A stretch of DNA of 64,000 nt from Thalassia testudinum (lineage: Eukaryota > Streptophyta > Magnoliopsida > Alismatales > Hydrocharitaceae), in the NCBI GenBank assembly GCA_037157565.1, contig JAZHRO010000073.1, forward strand, positions 94,962,001-95,026,000, in the 5' to 3' direction. The notes under the pieces are model-generated. The model searched no databases, was not told the DNA's origin, and saw nothing but the letters and a program-made list of their open reading frames with translations. The position numbers and the translations under genes are program-made. Numbering within the stretch: position 1 is the stretch's first letter; each line of letters opens with the position of its first letter. Shown one piece after another: positions 1 through 10,385 of the stretch.

Positions 1-518
1 GAAGATGATGAGGGGGTGCCTTCCAGATGCTAATGGCCAGTGTTGGGCGGTCTGGATGGTGCTTGCTGGGCCGTCCATCTTCTGTCTATTGCAGAGGGTG
101 CCACGGTGCTAAGATCGAGATGATTCTCGCATTGCTGGATTGCGATCGTTGCTTTGGATCCATCCGTATGGTCGAATTTTCCATCTGAAACCTGTATGGA
201 TGTCACATTGCCCCCTGGCTATTGATCTTCCTTGAACTTCATATGATGCTACGAGATTCCAATCTAGACGACTTTGGAGATGTTAGACTCCGATCGTCGT
301 CCTGACCAGATCTATATGGTTAGATCGTCCATCCGAGGCCCTGAAATAAATCTCCTTCTCTCATGGCCATAAAAAGGATGTAATTAACCCAAAATATACA
401 CAACTACTATAAATGTAGGATGATGCATGCTACGCAATATTTATAACATGAAATGCAAATCTAAGCCTAGGAACATGCATGATTAGGCATTTTATCCTCA
501 ATAATTATGTCTACATCA
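1..518 (-). mobile_element. RT-A: 5' part of a minus-strand LTR, cut by the window edge
   Basis: Read on the minus strand this begins TGATGTAGACAT at 518 and matches, with substitutions, the start of the plus-strand LTR at 60200 (shared blocks near 440-500 and 300-350, for example the GGGCCTCGGAT and CCATATAGAT words). Because its LTR start faces right, the element extends left of the window and its right border is 518. The sequence right of 518 is not polypurine-like, so this is more likely a 5' LTR or solo LTR than a 3' LTR. A target duplication cannot be checked. Confidence 0.7.
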
Positions 519-1593
519 GATCTCCATCCATCGATTGAGGACAGGTGCACACGAAATGGAAACCACAATAAAGCATGGGTGTAGCATGTTGGTTAATGTG
601 CTGGTGCGAGATCAAGCGTCAAGCAATTGAAGTGCAATCCGCATGAAATTGGGATGGTCGCGATTACGAGTGAAATCCAGCCATTGGATCATCAATTGAT
701 GATGCAGAATTGAACGCGTGACGAGCAATGGTGCGTCAGATGGCCACACGTGTGATGATGCGCAACCAAACACACACACGCACATTTGAAATCCAAAGGT
801 GGTGGTTGCGAGGTGCTTAAGCCATCCAATCACGAGATTGAACGATTGAGGATTGAGCACACGATTTCAGCGCTTGCTGTTGAAGATTTGAAGGTAGTGT
901 GGGTTAGGTGCAATGATAGCCAAGCGATGATGATCTCAAGGACAAGGATGTGCCACATGTCAGCACCAGAGCACATCCGAGCATTGGAGGTTTTCTGGAA
1001 GGCCTTTTGAAGCACGATCAGATCCGTTGATCTCTCGATCAATGAATCCGATCAATCTAAGGTTGTTGCACAAGTTGGAGGGCTTAAATGCCCACTTTAC
1101 CCCTCAATGAAGCTGTAAAAAGAGCCCTAGGGCCCCCAGTTGAAGGACATCTCTTCTCCAACCCTCTCCAAAAAACACTCTCCAGACCTTCTCAAACTCT
1201 CCAGATCTTCTTCTCTGGCTCTCTCCCTCTGAAGCATCCACCAAGCCACCTTGGTGCACCACTGCTGCTCTCCTAAACCTCTCCAAAAGGCCACAATAGA
1301 CCACCTGTGGTGCCCTTATTCTGATAGATTAGATAGCTATTTTTCCTACTCTAACTTTGCATGTATTAGTCATAAACTCTAGTTATATTTGGCACTTCAT
1401 GATCAACTTGCTTACTTGATTTGATTTATATATATATTAATTAGTTTGCAAGTAGTAGCATGCAATTCTAATTCAATTTATGAAATTAGAATCGTTTTCG
1501 GCCTCCATGAGTTTGATCGAGACTCAGCTCTCGTTAAAATTGTATTTGTTTCGACGTATTTTCGCTATACTACAATAAAATTATTCAAAAACA
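519..1593 (+). mobile_element. RT-B: 3' part of a plus-strand LTR
   Basis: This stretch resembles, in the opposite orientation, the 1594-2781 LTR of ATH1: both have a GATCTCTCGATCAA block, a TATA-like box followed by GGGCCCCC, a pyrimidine-rich leader and the CGCTATACTACAA word near the end. Its 5' part is missing, apparently because RT-A inserted at 518/519. Short ORFs inside it (for example 786-1010) have no family signature and are not genes. Confidence 0.6.
1114..1122 (+). promoter_or_regulatory. TATA-like box of the RT-B LTR (TGTAAAAAG)
   Basis: TGTAAAAAG lies at the position equivalent to TATAAAAAG in the inverted ATH1 LTR and is followed by AGCCCTAGGGCCCCC, then a pyrimidine-rich leader. 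The first bases deviate from TATA, so the promoter may be weakened. Confidence 0.5.
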
Positions 1594-2071
1594 TGATTTT
1601 ACGACGAACACTGTTTGTGGCGTAGATCACATAGAAAATTAGCACGTTGTAGTATAGCGCAAAATACATCTCGAGCAAATAAATTAATGGAACTTGGTGA
1701 GTCCCGATCGATCACTGGCAGAAAGCACTTTTGATTTCTTATGTTGTTCCATATATAAATGCTAAATAGTATAGACACAAAATATATAACAATCAAAAGA
1801 GTTTGAACATGAATTGTATATATATAACTAAACAATTTCTAACATAAATGTAAACTACATATGTAACAGAACGAGGGCACCATGGGTTGTTCATGATGGC
1901 CTTTTGGAGAGGTTGGGAAGAGCAGCAACAATCCATCGTGGTGGCCCAACGGACGCTTCAGATGGAGGTGCAGAGACGGATGCAGAGAAGATGGGAAGAA
2001 GAGAGAGAGGTTGAAGAAGGAGGAAGAAGAAGAATTAAGAGAATTGCCTTTCAAAGGGGGCCCTTAGGCCT

Positions 2072-2080
2072 CTTTTTATA
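2072..2080 (-). promoter_or_regulatory. TATA box of the ATH1 LTR
   Basis: Minus strand TATAAAAAG followed by AGGCCTAAGGGCCCCC, then a CT-rich leader; typical of a plant LTR core promoter. Confidence 0.65.
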
Positions 2081-2776
2081 GCTTTAGTGAAGGGCAATTA
2101 AAGTATTTAGCCCCTTAAATCCGTGCACATGATTCAGATTAATCAGATTCGTTGATCGAGAGATCAATGGCCTTGATTAAGCCTTCCAAATCCTTCTTTT
2201 ATCCTTGGTTTAATCTGATGCTGCCACGTGGTAGCCTGTCGAGTGTCGATCCTCCATCGCACAACTGTAGATCTTCCTCACGTGTGTCTTCATTTCCTCT
2301 CCTTCGCCGCTCGTCGCTTTTGAGCGCTTGATCGTCAACCGTACGATCTTACAATTGGACATAAGATCGGATGACTTAAATGCGAGCCTTTGAATCCTAA
2401 AGCGCTCGCACACCCATCTCCGCATGCGTCATCGCGCATGTTCTTGATCTAGCACCTCTGCGCCCGCCACGCATCTACTGTCGAGCCGCCCGATGAAGAT
2501 GTAGTGGTTAATTGTGCCTGTGCTCACTACTTCTATTTCACATCGGACGTGCTTCGATCCCACATCGCCCGCTGTTTGTTAGGTGCCCTCTCTGCTGCAC
2601 TACGCACGCGGATTGTCGCACCTTCCATTTCTTGTGCAGCTGCTCTCAGCCATTGGATGGGAATCCAACGATCGAGATCTCTCCTGTGCACGATGAGGCG
2701 GCTGGAGGTGGCAACCTTTCTACATCGTGGCCATTGGATGATGATCCAACGTCCCACGGTTCTCCTTTCCAAATTG

Positions 2777-2781
2777 GGGCT
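2777..2781. repeat. Left target-site duplication of ATH2 (GGGCT)
   Basis: GGGCT directly precedes the TG of the left LTR and is repeated at 32623-32627 directly after the CA of the right LTR. A 5-bp duplication is normal for LTR element integration. Confidence 0.9.
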
Positions 2782-4373
2782 TGATGAGTCCATTTTAATG
2801 GACTATTGTTACGCCTAAGTAATTCAATTCTAACATTGTATGTTTATTAATAATCAAATTAGGTCATTAAATGATTGCATAAGTCATTATTTAAGTTTAC
2901 ATTTATTCTTTTACTTATTATGTAGTTATTTTATATTTCATGCAGGTCTCGCAACAGCGCACTCGTTACAGGCTAATAATTGGGAAGAAGGAAGAGGATC
3001 AATTGTAGAAAAGAGCAGGGGGGTGAAAAGATATTTTCCCCTCACTAATATCTCAACCTACGGCCATCCTCCTTCAACAGAAGAAAATAGCGGTGGCCAT
3101 ATCTAGTAAGGAATTTTGAAAATCCCTTGACTTGCGGGGGGAGAGGAGATAAAGAGAGAGAGGCGAAGGGGCTTGGGGGAGGAGACCATCGAGAAGTACT
3201 GCGTGCACTATGCAACCAGCAAGCACTGTGTGCCAATGCCCTCCACCGCCTGCCTTGCGTGCCCCGCAGGCACTGAACCAAAGTCTCACCGCCCTTGCGC
3301 GCCCTACAGGTGCTGCACCCATGCCATAGCCGTGCCCTCCACTTCCTGCCCACCCATCAGCGCCTTCACCTCCCACTGCGCACCTGCAACCATGGGCAAT
3401 GCTCCAGTGCTTCCACCACAAGCACGCCATCCTACGCCAGCCCTTACCAGTGCCCACAGATGCCGCACCAAGCGCCCGTAGGCGCCGTACCCATCACCTG
3501 CGCTACTGCCTTGCATGCCCTGCAGGCGCTGCAGCCGCCTGCAGGTGCACCTCCAAGCCCACAGGCAGACCACACGCAAGTAGACCGCCCATACGCGGCC
3601 AAGCCCAGTAGGCGCACATTAGCATGCCCTTGCCCATGTGACGCCCGCACGCATCTGCATGGGCTACAGCAGTCGCACCATCCTCTCCACGTGCGGTGCT
3701 CCTCCTCCAACAGGGCCAACAGGCCGGTGGATATTCTCCACCGTTCGGCCGTCACCGGCCACCTCCAGCCGTCGCATCATCACCATTGCGAAGCACACAT
3801 CGAGGCGCACCACCACGTCGACTCTCGCCGCCAACCATGCACGCCCTCCAAGCGAGGAAGAGGGAGGAGAAATCCTCTATTTGCTCCTCAATTAATATTT
3901 ACATTGAATGCCATTGCCATTTAGATATTAATATTTTATTCAGGCCACATTGCATTGATGCACTTATAGTTTCCTGAAATTACTTCACTTGTGTTATGTG
4001 CATCAGTTAACTTTGAATTTCAAATCAGATTTGCATGCAATTGAATTTACATGATATGCCATTACACATGCATCATCTACATATTTTTGGAGCTTAATTC
4101 CTGACATGAAAATTACATAAATAACCCTAAACTTTTAAGGAAATTGCAAGCTCCATTTAAAATAGCATATTCCTCGCATTAAAGTCGCGAAAGTGTCTGC
4201 AAACAGTATATTCCTCTACTCGTGAATTTATTGGTCTATTCCTCCCTGTGGATGCGACATCTTTATTGTGGTTAAATTTGATATTTAGTTTTGATTGAAA
4301 GATTTTCCACCACATAAAACATAATGACATATCATTCTATTGCTATCATAAATAAGGGAGAATCTCTCCATCA
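2782..4373 (+). mobile_element. ATH2 5' LTR
   Basis: Starts TGATGAGTCC and ends CTCTCCATCA. It matches 21116-22630 and then 32504-32622. Bases 2787-2804 form a perfect 8-bp inverted repeat (AGTCCATT, 2-base loop, AATGGACT). The middle, about 3170-3870, is GC-rich with degenerate CCTGCAGGCGCTGCA-like words, which creates long but meaningless ORFs on both strands. I see no clear TATA box. Confidence 0.92.
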
Positions 4374-4375
4374 AA

Positions 4376-4391
4376 TGGCGCCTTTCCAGAG
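4376..4391 (+). promoter_or_regulatory. ATH2 primer-binding site candidate
   Basis: Two bases after the LTR end comes TGGCGCCTTTCCAGAG. The first seven bases fit tRNAs ending GGCGCCA (Asp or Lys type), but the rest matches neither well. It may be a mutated tRNA-Asp site such as those in NA1 and ATH3. Confidence 0.6.
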
Positions 4392-5625
4392 AAGCAACAG
4401 ACGCAATAGATTCACGTTATTATTTTTGAATATTCTAAGTTGCTCAATTATCTGATCATTTTTTTTATTGTACGAGGAATCTGACGGGGCGACGAGGCAC
4501 AACAGAGCGGCGACATCAACCACGAGCTAAGCCACACGAGGAAAAGATGTAGGAGACCTGGATCCTGCTTTCACAAGGGATTCTTCGTCATCACAAAATT
4601 TATTTCTGTCTTTTCTCCCTTGTAGTAATTGGAGCTGAATTTTTGGGGGTCTGTCCCCACATTCTTTAGCTACTAGGGTTTACATTTTTTTCACATGCAT
4701 GATTCCATTATCTGCTTACTTGCCTCTAAAACCAACAAAAGAAAATATCGAGCTACCTATTCAGAAGTTGCATGCCCTTAGGTGCGCGCATTTAGGGGTG
4801 ATTGAGCAGCACATTAGATCATATTATTGCATTGCAAGCATATTAGCATGAAGATTGCTGGAGATAGGTACACCTTTCTAACTTTTGCTTCCAGCTCCTG
4901 TTCACACATTTGCATTCAAATTAAAATTCAAGACCACCAAGTTGTTTGAATTTACTAATTCAGTGGTGCATAACTAAAAGTGGGACTGATAATCATATTC
5001 GACCCTAAAATCAATTGACATTTGATTTGATTCTAAGGGACTTGTCTGCGTTTTCAAAAAATTAAAATGATTTGCAGTGTTATGCACACTTCTGACACTG
5101 AGCATGCACATTAGGTACCGCACTAAGGCTCGATCCCTTAAGGCTATAGGCACTGATCTCTTTATTGGTGTGAACCATCCTATTGTGCTTTGTGGTGGTG
5201 GTGGTACTATCTTTTGACCAAGTGTTTTGATACTTCACCGTGGGGGACACCCCTTAAAGGAACAAAAGGGTAGTTAAGGGGCACCGCATACACATCGCCT
5301 CAAAGGAAGGGTTTGCCCTACTTGCATCCCTTTGTTCGTCCTTGGAGTAACTTCTCACTTGATCACCTGGGAGTATCATCCAAGCAAAGTATAAGTCCTA
5401 GGGCACTCGAAGGTTGAATTAAGGCACGTAATTGCAGTGAAAAACTTGTTTGGCCATTTATATCAACCAGTTCGACCTCTGCAACAAAGAAGGTTAAGAT
5501 TTCAAGTCATCACCCCTCTTATACCACTTACGTGGGAACAGAGGTATAAGCCTAGTCCTTTTGACTTATCTCTGGAGTGGAGGTTTCACTTACTCAATAA
5601 GAACCTAAATTGTGATTGATATTGT
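4392..5625 (+). other. ATH2 untranslated leader
   Basis: Noncoding stretch of about 1.2 kb between the primer site and the gag start. It holds no convincing ORF; the 60-codon ORF at 5437-5619 has no family signature. Long leaders are usual in Athila elements. Confidence 0.6.
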
Positions 5626-6369
5626 ATGCTTGGTAGACGCTCTCTTGAGGGTAGTCTAGTGTTTGATCCTGAGCCCGAGAGAATTCTAAGGAGAGCTCAC
5701 CTAGGAAAGAAAAGAGAAGGAATGGCTAATCAAGGAGCAAATCAACAAAGGACCCTAAGGGACTATTTTATTCCAACTAACCAACCCGCACAAGCACTAA
5801 GATGACCGGCAGGGGATAATCCATATGAGATCAAGAGCAGTACCATATCTGTATTGCCATGCTTTTATGGTACTACTAGGGAGGATCCCTACCAGCATTT
5901 GGAGGAATTCACCAAGGTCGGTTCCACAGTGAAGCTCCGGGGCTTTACTGATGAAGCCCTGATAAGAACTCTATTTCCTTTCTCCCTAAAGGATAAGGCC
6001 AAGCACTGGTATCATACCCTCGATGCAAGGGTAAATGATTGGGCCACCCTTAAGGGAGAATTTTTGAAAAAGTATTTTCCTTTGAGTAAAACCAACCAAT
6101 ATAGAAGAGAGATTATGGGTTTTACTCAATAGGAAGGGGAGCAATTTCGTGAGACTTAGGAGTACTTTAATGACCTTCTTAAGTTATGCCCCCACCATCA
6201 GGTGCTAAGATGGCAGTTGGTCGAAAGGTTCTATAACGGATTATCTGAAAGGCATAGGGAAACCATCGATGTAGCCTGTGCAGGAACCTTCATGACCAGA
6301 ACTGAGGATGAAGCCTGGGCATTATTTGAAACATTAAGCGACAACTCCATACATCTGTCCTCTGCCTAT
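5626..6369 (+). pseudogene. gag: ATH2 gag, N-terminal part (interrupted by NA1)
   Basis: Capsid-type Gag of an Athila element. One frame runs from ATG 5626 (MLGRRSLEG) to the NA1 insertion, with in-frame stops at 5803 (TGA), 6130 (TAG) and about 6157 (TAG). Family motifs are visible: LFPFSLKDKAKHWYHTL near codon 118 and CPHHQ...FYNGL near codon 190. All three stops are explained by C-to-T or G-to-A transitions of CGA, CAG and TGG codons, as expected of methylated, silenced copies. After 6369 the same frame continues at 15809, so NA1 inserted in-frame between codons. Confidence 0.85.
6365..6369. repeat. Left target-site duplication of NA1 (CCTAT)
   Basis: CCTAT at 6365-6369 is repeated at 15804-15808. 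Removing NA1 and one copy restores the gag reading frame. Confidence 0.92.
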
Positions 6370-7251
6370 TGATAGCGATTTCACGCGGTTTTTTAAAATA
6401 CGTCGTTATAAGGCGTAAAATCGATCAACTCTTAAATTTATATTCCTAGATAGGGGAGTATCTAGGGTCGTCCAAGGAGGCCAAATGTTTGCAATAGTGA
6501 TTCTCTTGCTTGGAATACAATCTCAACTTTCTTTTCGGTATTTTTCAATATATCATTTTTTTATTTTAAATTAAGACAACATGCGGAATGGTGACAGGAA
6601 GGTAATTTACACTTCAATTTAACTACTACATTCTAGTGGCAAGTAGAGCCTCTCCCTAAACTCACTCTAGGAAAGTGGAGGCCTAGAATAATTAGGGAGA
6701 GGGAGTGAAAAATGCTAAAAAGCAAAGCAAGTAGAAATGCAAAATAAAAAAATTGCAAAGAAGGCAACTAGATTACTGAAAAGTGTTTTACAAAAAAGGC
6801 TAGTAGAGGAATGCTTCTACTACTAGAAAAATTAAAATAAAGAAAAGCAAACACAAATCCTCTAGATAGATGGTGAAGAAGAGGGCTTCTTGCTCCAAGG
6901 TTGGTGGCTCCCATGCTTGAAAAGAATCCTTCAACTCCTTCCTTGCAGTGCTCCGCCAAGGTGATGTCCTCCAAGGCAAGCCCAAAGGGGGCGTGCCCTA
7001 AGCTTCTCTCCAAGGGTGGACGTCCACCCTAGGTCCTTCTCCCTTGCCTGGCCATCCTCCTTGAAGTGGAAGAGTCCTACTCCTTGGCGTGGATCAAGTT
7101 GAAGAGAGTGGGGAGAAGAAGGCACCAAAAGGGCTGGTGATGTGCCCCTTTAATCTCCTTCTCTACTCCTTCTTCTTGGCCGTAGGTATAGGTGGTTTAG
7201 GTAGCAAAATACACTAATGGAGGATGGGAATTATGTGGTGGTAGGGTAGGG

Positions 7252-7259
7252 TATTTATA
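7252..7259 (-). promoter_or_regulatory. TATA box in the NA1 3' LTR
   Basis: Minus strand CCTATAAATACCC, conserved in the other LTR at 14475-14482. Confidence 0.7.
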
Positions 7260-8174
7260 GGATGGGAAGGGGGGTAGTTATGGTGTTTTTTTGGAGGCAA
7301 ATGAAGGGGTGCTTGGTTATTTTTGGAGGGAAAAATGGGAGGGAAATGAAGAGGTGCCTTGGTTTTCCCTCCAAAAATACCTTCTAGAAGGAAATTTTGG
7401 AGGGAAAAAATGGAGGGTGGAGATGGGCTTTGATGGTGGATGTAGGGTGGTGATGGAAGGGATAGTTGGCACCAAAATAAAGTAGGAGTAGGTGGTCTTT
7501 TTGCTGGAGCTTAGGTAGTAGGGTAGTAGGTTTTGGTGCCATGGAGGTGGACTAGCTAAGTTAAGCAGCTTAGCTAGCTTAGCTAGTAGGGAGTAGAGTT
7601 GGAGGCATTTGGAGCTAGGGTTTTCAGGGAGAAGAGCTGAGGAGGAGAAGTCTGGAGCTGGAGCTAGAGCTGGCTGCTGCTGAAGAGGTTGGCATGGGGC
7701 TACTCTAGCTAGCTTAGCTTGCTAGTTCTTTGCTAGTTGCTAAGCCAAGCTAAAGTGAGCTAGCTTCTACCAAAATGAGCTGAGGTGAGCTAGGTCTGGT
7801 GCTCCCGGGGAGAATCAAGCTGGTTGAGGCAGCTAAGGTAGCTTAGCTCAACTGAGTTGAGCTAAGCTGAGTCCCCGGGAGCTGGACTTGAGCATCCTGA
7901 GCTGAGATGAATTCTTCTTCAGCTGGCTGGAGTTGAGTGGAGCTGGATGTAGCTAGATCTGAGCTGGGGTGAACTCCTGTCAACTCAGCTGAGCTAGCTA
8001 GAGCTCCCTGTGGACTAGTGGGAGCTGAGATGAGCTAGACTCAGCTAAGTTGAGCTGGATCTGAGCTGACTTGAGCTAGGGTGAGCTAAGATGAACTCTC
8101 TTGCGCTGCCATTCAGCTGAGATTAGCTGAATGGAGCTGAGATGAGCTAACCCTAGTTCAAGTGAGCTGGGTTC

Positions 8175-8245
8175 CAGCTGTGGTGAGCTGGATCAAGCTG
8201 AGGTGAGCTGGATCAAGCTGAGGTGAGCTAGATCAAGCTGAGTTC
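8175..8245 (-). repeat. GAGCTGGATCAAGCTGAGGT minisatellite, short allele (about 3 units)
   Basis: About three tandem copies of a 20-bp unit in the left NA1 LTR; the right LTR carries roughly eight copies (15400-15565). The surrounding 600 bp consist of related AGCTGAG words. Confidence 0.8.
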
Positions 8246-8481
8246 CAGCTAGTCTGGGCTTCTCCTTCACCATTTGCCTTCTTGAGTGCTAGGGTTTTAG
8301 GGATCGATGTATCTATACATCCCTAACACTCACAAAAATACATTAAAAGACAACAAAAAATGCAATGCATGCCTAACCTAATTTATGCCTAAATGCAGCC
8401 CAAAAACCCATTTGCGAAGTAAAATCCTAAGAGATAGGTTTGTTTTAATGCATAAGAATGATGATAAACTGGCGTTTATCA

Positions 8482-9705
8482 CACCCCCATGCTTATCTTT
8501 TGCTAGTCTCTTAGCAAAACTTCAATTTTTTAGAAAATGAAATTTTTGGGAAATCTAATTTTTCTCAACTTTTGAGGCGAAAAAGAGATTAAGGGGCCTT
8601 GGTAGAAAAACACAGGAGGTACGGGATTTGTTGAAGATAAACATCAGGATTTATTTTTAGATCCAACCATTAGATAGAACGGGATCAATATATCCTCCAG
8701 AAAATTCACAAATTAACTCCTTGTTAATTCAGATGACTTGAAATGTTTGCTTTTAGGATTTTTCTAGCTCATGAATCTGATTCGCAACTTGCAAAATCCT
8801 TTAAAATCTTGTGTCTGTGCTTGTGAAAAGCCAACGTTTATAAGGGTGTGTTAATTTGTTTATTATTACTTTTTTTTTTCCCCCATGCTTATTTTCAGCT
8901 TAGTCTTACAACAGATGTGTCGGAATCATCATTCCCGTTACCATTCCTCGAGGGGGCTCTGGCGCCAGTACTTCGGGATAGCACTGTCCATGACACCACC
9001 CAGGAGCTCACAACCCCAAAACACGATGCGGTGAAAAGGGGCGCTCCAAGCAAACTCAAGCTCTTGCTTCGACACTATAGGTAGAGCACCGTCCAAGACA
9101 CTTGAGCTGCTAAAATGCACTTTAATGCTCCGTCTAAAGATATGAAATATAGATATGGAGCAGCGTCGAGGTGGTAACATGTTGACATCGCATCCTCAAA
9201 GGAGGCATTTTCCTCCTTCTCGGCGGTGGGAACTCAAACCAATGATCTGCCTCAGACTTTTACTAAGTCCAAACAAGGGAGTTTTTCAAAATTTTTTAAT
9301 TATTTTTAAGTGTTGGCTTGTGTGTGAAAATAGACACAAGAAGTTTCTCAAGACACACAAGTTTTTGAATCAGAAACTAAGTCAAATACTTTCCGTATTA
9401 CAAAATAGAATCAAGTCACCTGAACTATCATAAGTTCAGGTGGAATTTTAGAGAAGGATATCTGATCTAATCTAAAATAGACCCTGAAATTTTAATGATC
9501 AGATCCATATCCTCATCCCTAGTTTGTTAAAGATTAAATCCCATTGTACCAAAAGTGAATTTTTCAACCTTAGTCCCAATTTCAAAATTTTTCCTCAAAA
9601 AGTTTTCAACATTTTTATTTTTTTGGGTATGCATGCAGGAAATAAAGAAAATTGTATGTTTTTAGGTTTTGAACATCCTAAATCGATCGTAAAAATTTAA
9701 AAACA
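8482..9705 (-). other. NA1 3' noncoding region with polypurine tract and hairpin
   Basis: Read on the minus strand, GCATGGGGGTG lies against the LTR (8482-8492), preceded by the hairpin at 8498-8519. The remainder, including the moderately GC-rich 8930-9240, has no recognisable coding content. Confidence 0.65.
8498..8519 (-). other. PPT-adjacent hairpin of NA1
   Basis: TTTTGCTA, 6-base loop, TAGCAAAA: 8-bp perfect stem directly upstream (minus strand) of the polypurine tract. The same hairpin occurs in ATH1, ATH2, ATH3, NA2 and RT-D. Confidence 0.8.
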
Positions 9706-9742
9706 CCCCCCCATGCTTAAGATATGCCATGTCCTCATGCAT
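9706..9742 (-). other. Second, internal polypurine-like block of NA1
   Basis: Minus strand: ATGAGGACATGGC, about ten bases, then TTAAGCATGGGGGGG. Equivalent blocks follow the coding region in ATH1, ATH2, ATH3 and NA2. Confidence 0.75.
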
Positions 9743-9872
9743 TAGGAGGGAAAAGGGATCACCTTAGTGAAGAATGGTCGGGTTTAGGATGAACAAAACC
9801 TGGAAAAAGAAGAAAAAGGGAAAGCAAGAAAAATGATGGGTTACCTCCCATCCAGTGTATCTTTTACGCCAT

Positions 9873-10310
9873 TCAGCTGGGCGTGAAGGTATGCACAGAA
9901 GACGGAAAATCATGTAAATAGTTGGACACTTGAATGTCTTTAATAAAAGTGTCTTCCTCAAGATCCCTAAAAAGATGAGTGGTAAAGATAAAGGGATCAA
10001 AATAAAATAGAGAAATGTAAAAAGGATCCGGATCTGGCCATGGTTGAAGTGCTTGTAAAATGCCAGACTCTGGTGGGTTAGGTGATAGGTCCAATGGAAA
10101 GGGATGGGGAATGGAGTCAAAGGGATGTAGGGTGGGTGAAGTTAGTGTGGATGTTTTTGGTGAAAAATCAGGAAGATGAAAAGGGGGAAAGTCAAACCCT
10201 AGTTGATCTGGAAAGTCTTGGACCACATAAGAATCAATAAAATCTATATCAATAGTGGTCAAAGATGAATGAGATTGGATCAACATATACTTTTCAAATA
10301 CTACTTCCAT
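9873..10310 (-). CDS. NA1 small ORF of unknown function (145 aa)
   Basis: An uninterrupted minus-strand ORF starting MEVVFEKYML, downstream of the protease-like frame. It is rich in Pro, Phe and Asp (many DPF, FP and LP dipeptides) and has no motif I recognise, no zinc knuckle and no clear membrane segment. A competing ORF in another frame overlaps (9764-10120) and is probably a shadow. It could be a true extra protein of the NA1 family, a remnant of pol, or chance. I assign no function. Confidence 0.35.
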   Translation of the reverse strand: MEVVFEKYMLIQSHSSLTTIDIDFIDSYVVQDFPDQLGFDFPPFHLPDFSPKTSTLTSPTLHPFDSIPHPFPLDLSPNPPESGILQALQPWPDPDPFYISLFYFDPFIFTTHLFRDLEEDTFIKDIQVSNYLHDFPSSVHTFTPS

Positions 10311-10385
10311 TTTATTATCAGTGTCCTCAAAAATTTTGTGATCAATGGACCTCTTGGAAGCTAGAAAGAAATCTAATGAGAAGGT

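Larger units (their letters stand above)
1594..2781 (-). mobile_element. ATH1 3' LTR, distal part (R-U5 side and part of U3)
   Basis: Minus-strand LTR sequence that resumes at 32628 after the ATH2 insertion; the duplicated target GGGCT (2777-2781 and 32623-32627) proves the split. The LTR end, read on the minus strand, is GTAAAATCA at 1594. It contains a TATA box at 2072-2080 and a pyrimidine-rich leader. The other LTR of ATH1 lies outside the window, so the terminus rests on the CA end and the abrupt loss of similarity. Confidence 0.75.
6370..8481 (-). mobile_element. NA1 3' LTR
   Basis: Left border TGATAGCG, right border GTTTATCA; nearly identical to 13584-15803 apart from substitutions and a shorter minisatellite. 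The LTR 5' end (minus strand) forms a perfect 8-bp inverted repeat TGATAAAC...GTTTATCA at 8462-8481. The 7560-8250 part is built from AGCTGAG/AGCTAGC-like words. Confidence 0.92.

Noticed and set aside
1..2776. Host gene in the left flank
   Set aside because: All ORFs are short, overlap on both strands and lie in LTR-derived DNA.
3295..3924. Long ORFs in the GC-rich core of the ATH2 LTRs (also 21472-21984)
   Set aside because: Open in several frames on both strands, composed of Ala/Pro/His/Cys from GCA/CCA-type words, not conserved as protein between the two LTR copies.
9873..10120. ORF 9764-10120 (minus) as a membrane protein
   Set aside because: It overlaps the 145-codon ORF in another frame; its hydrophobicity comes from T-rich sequence.
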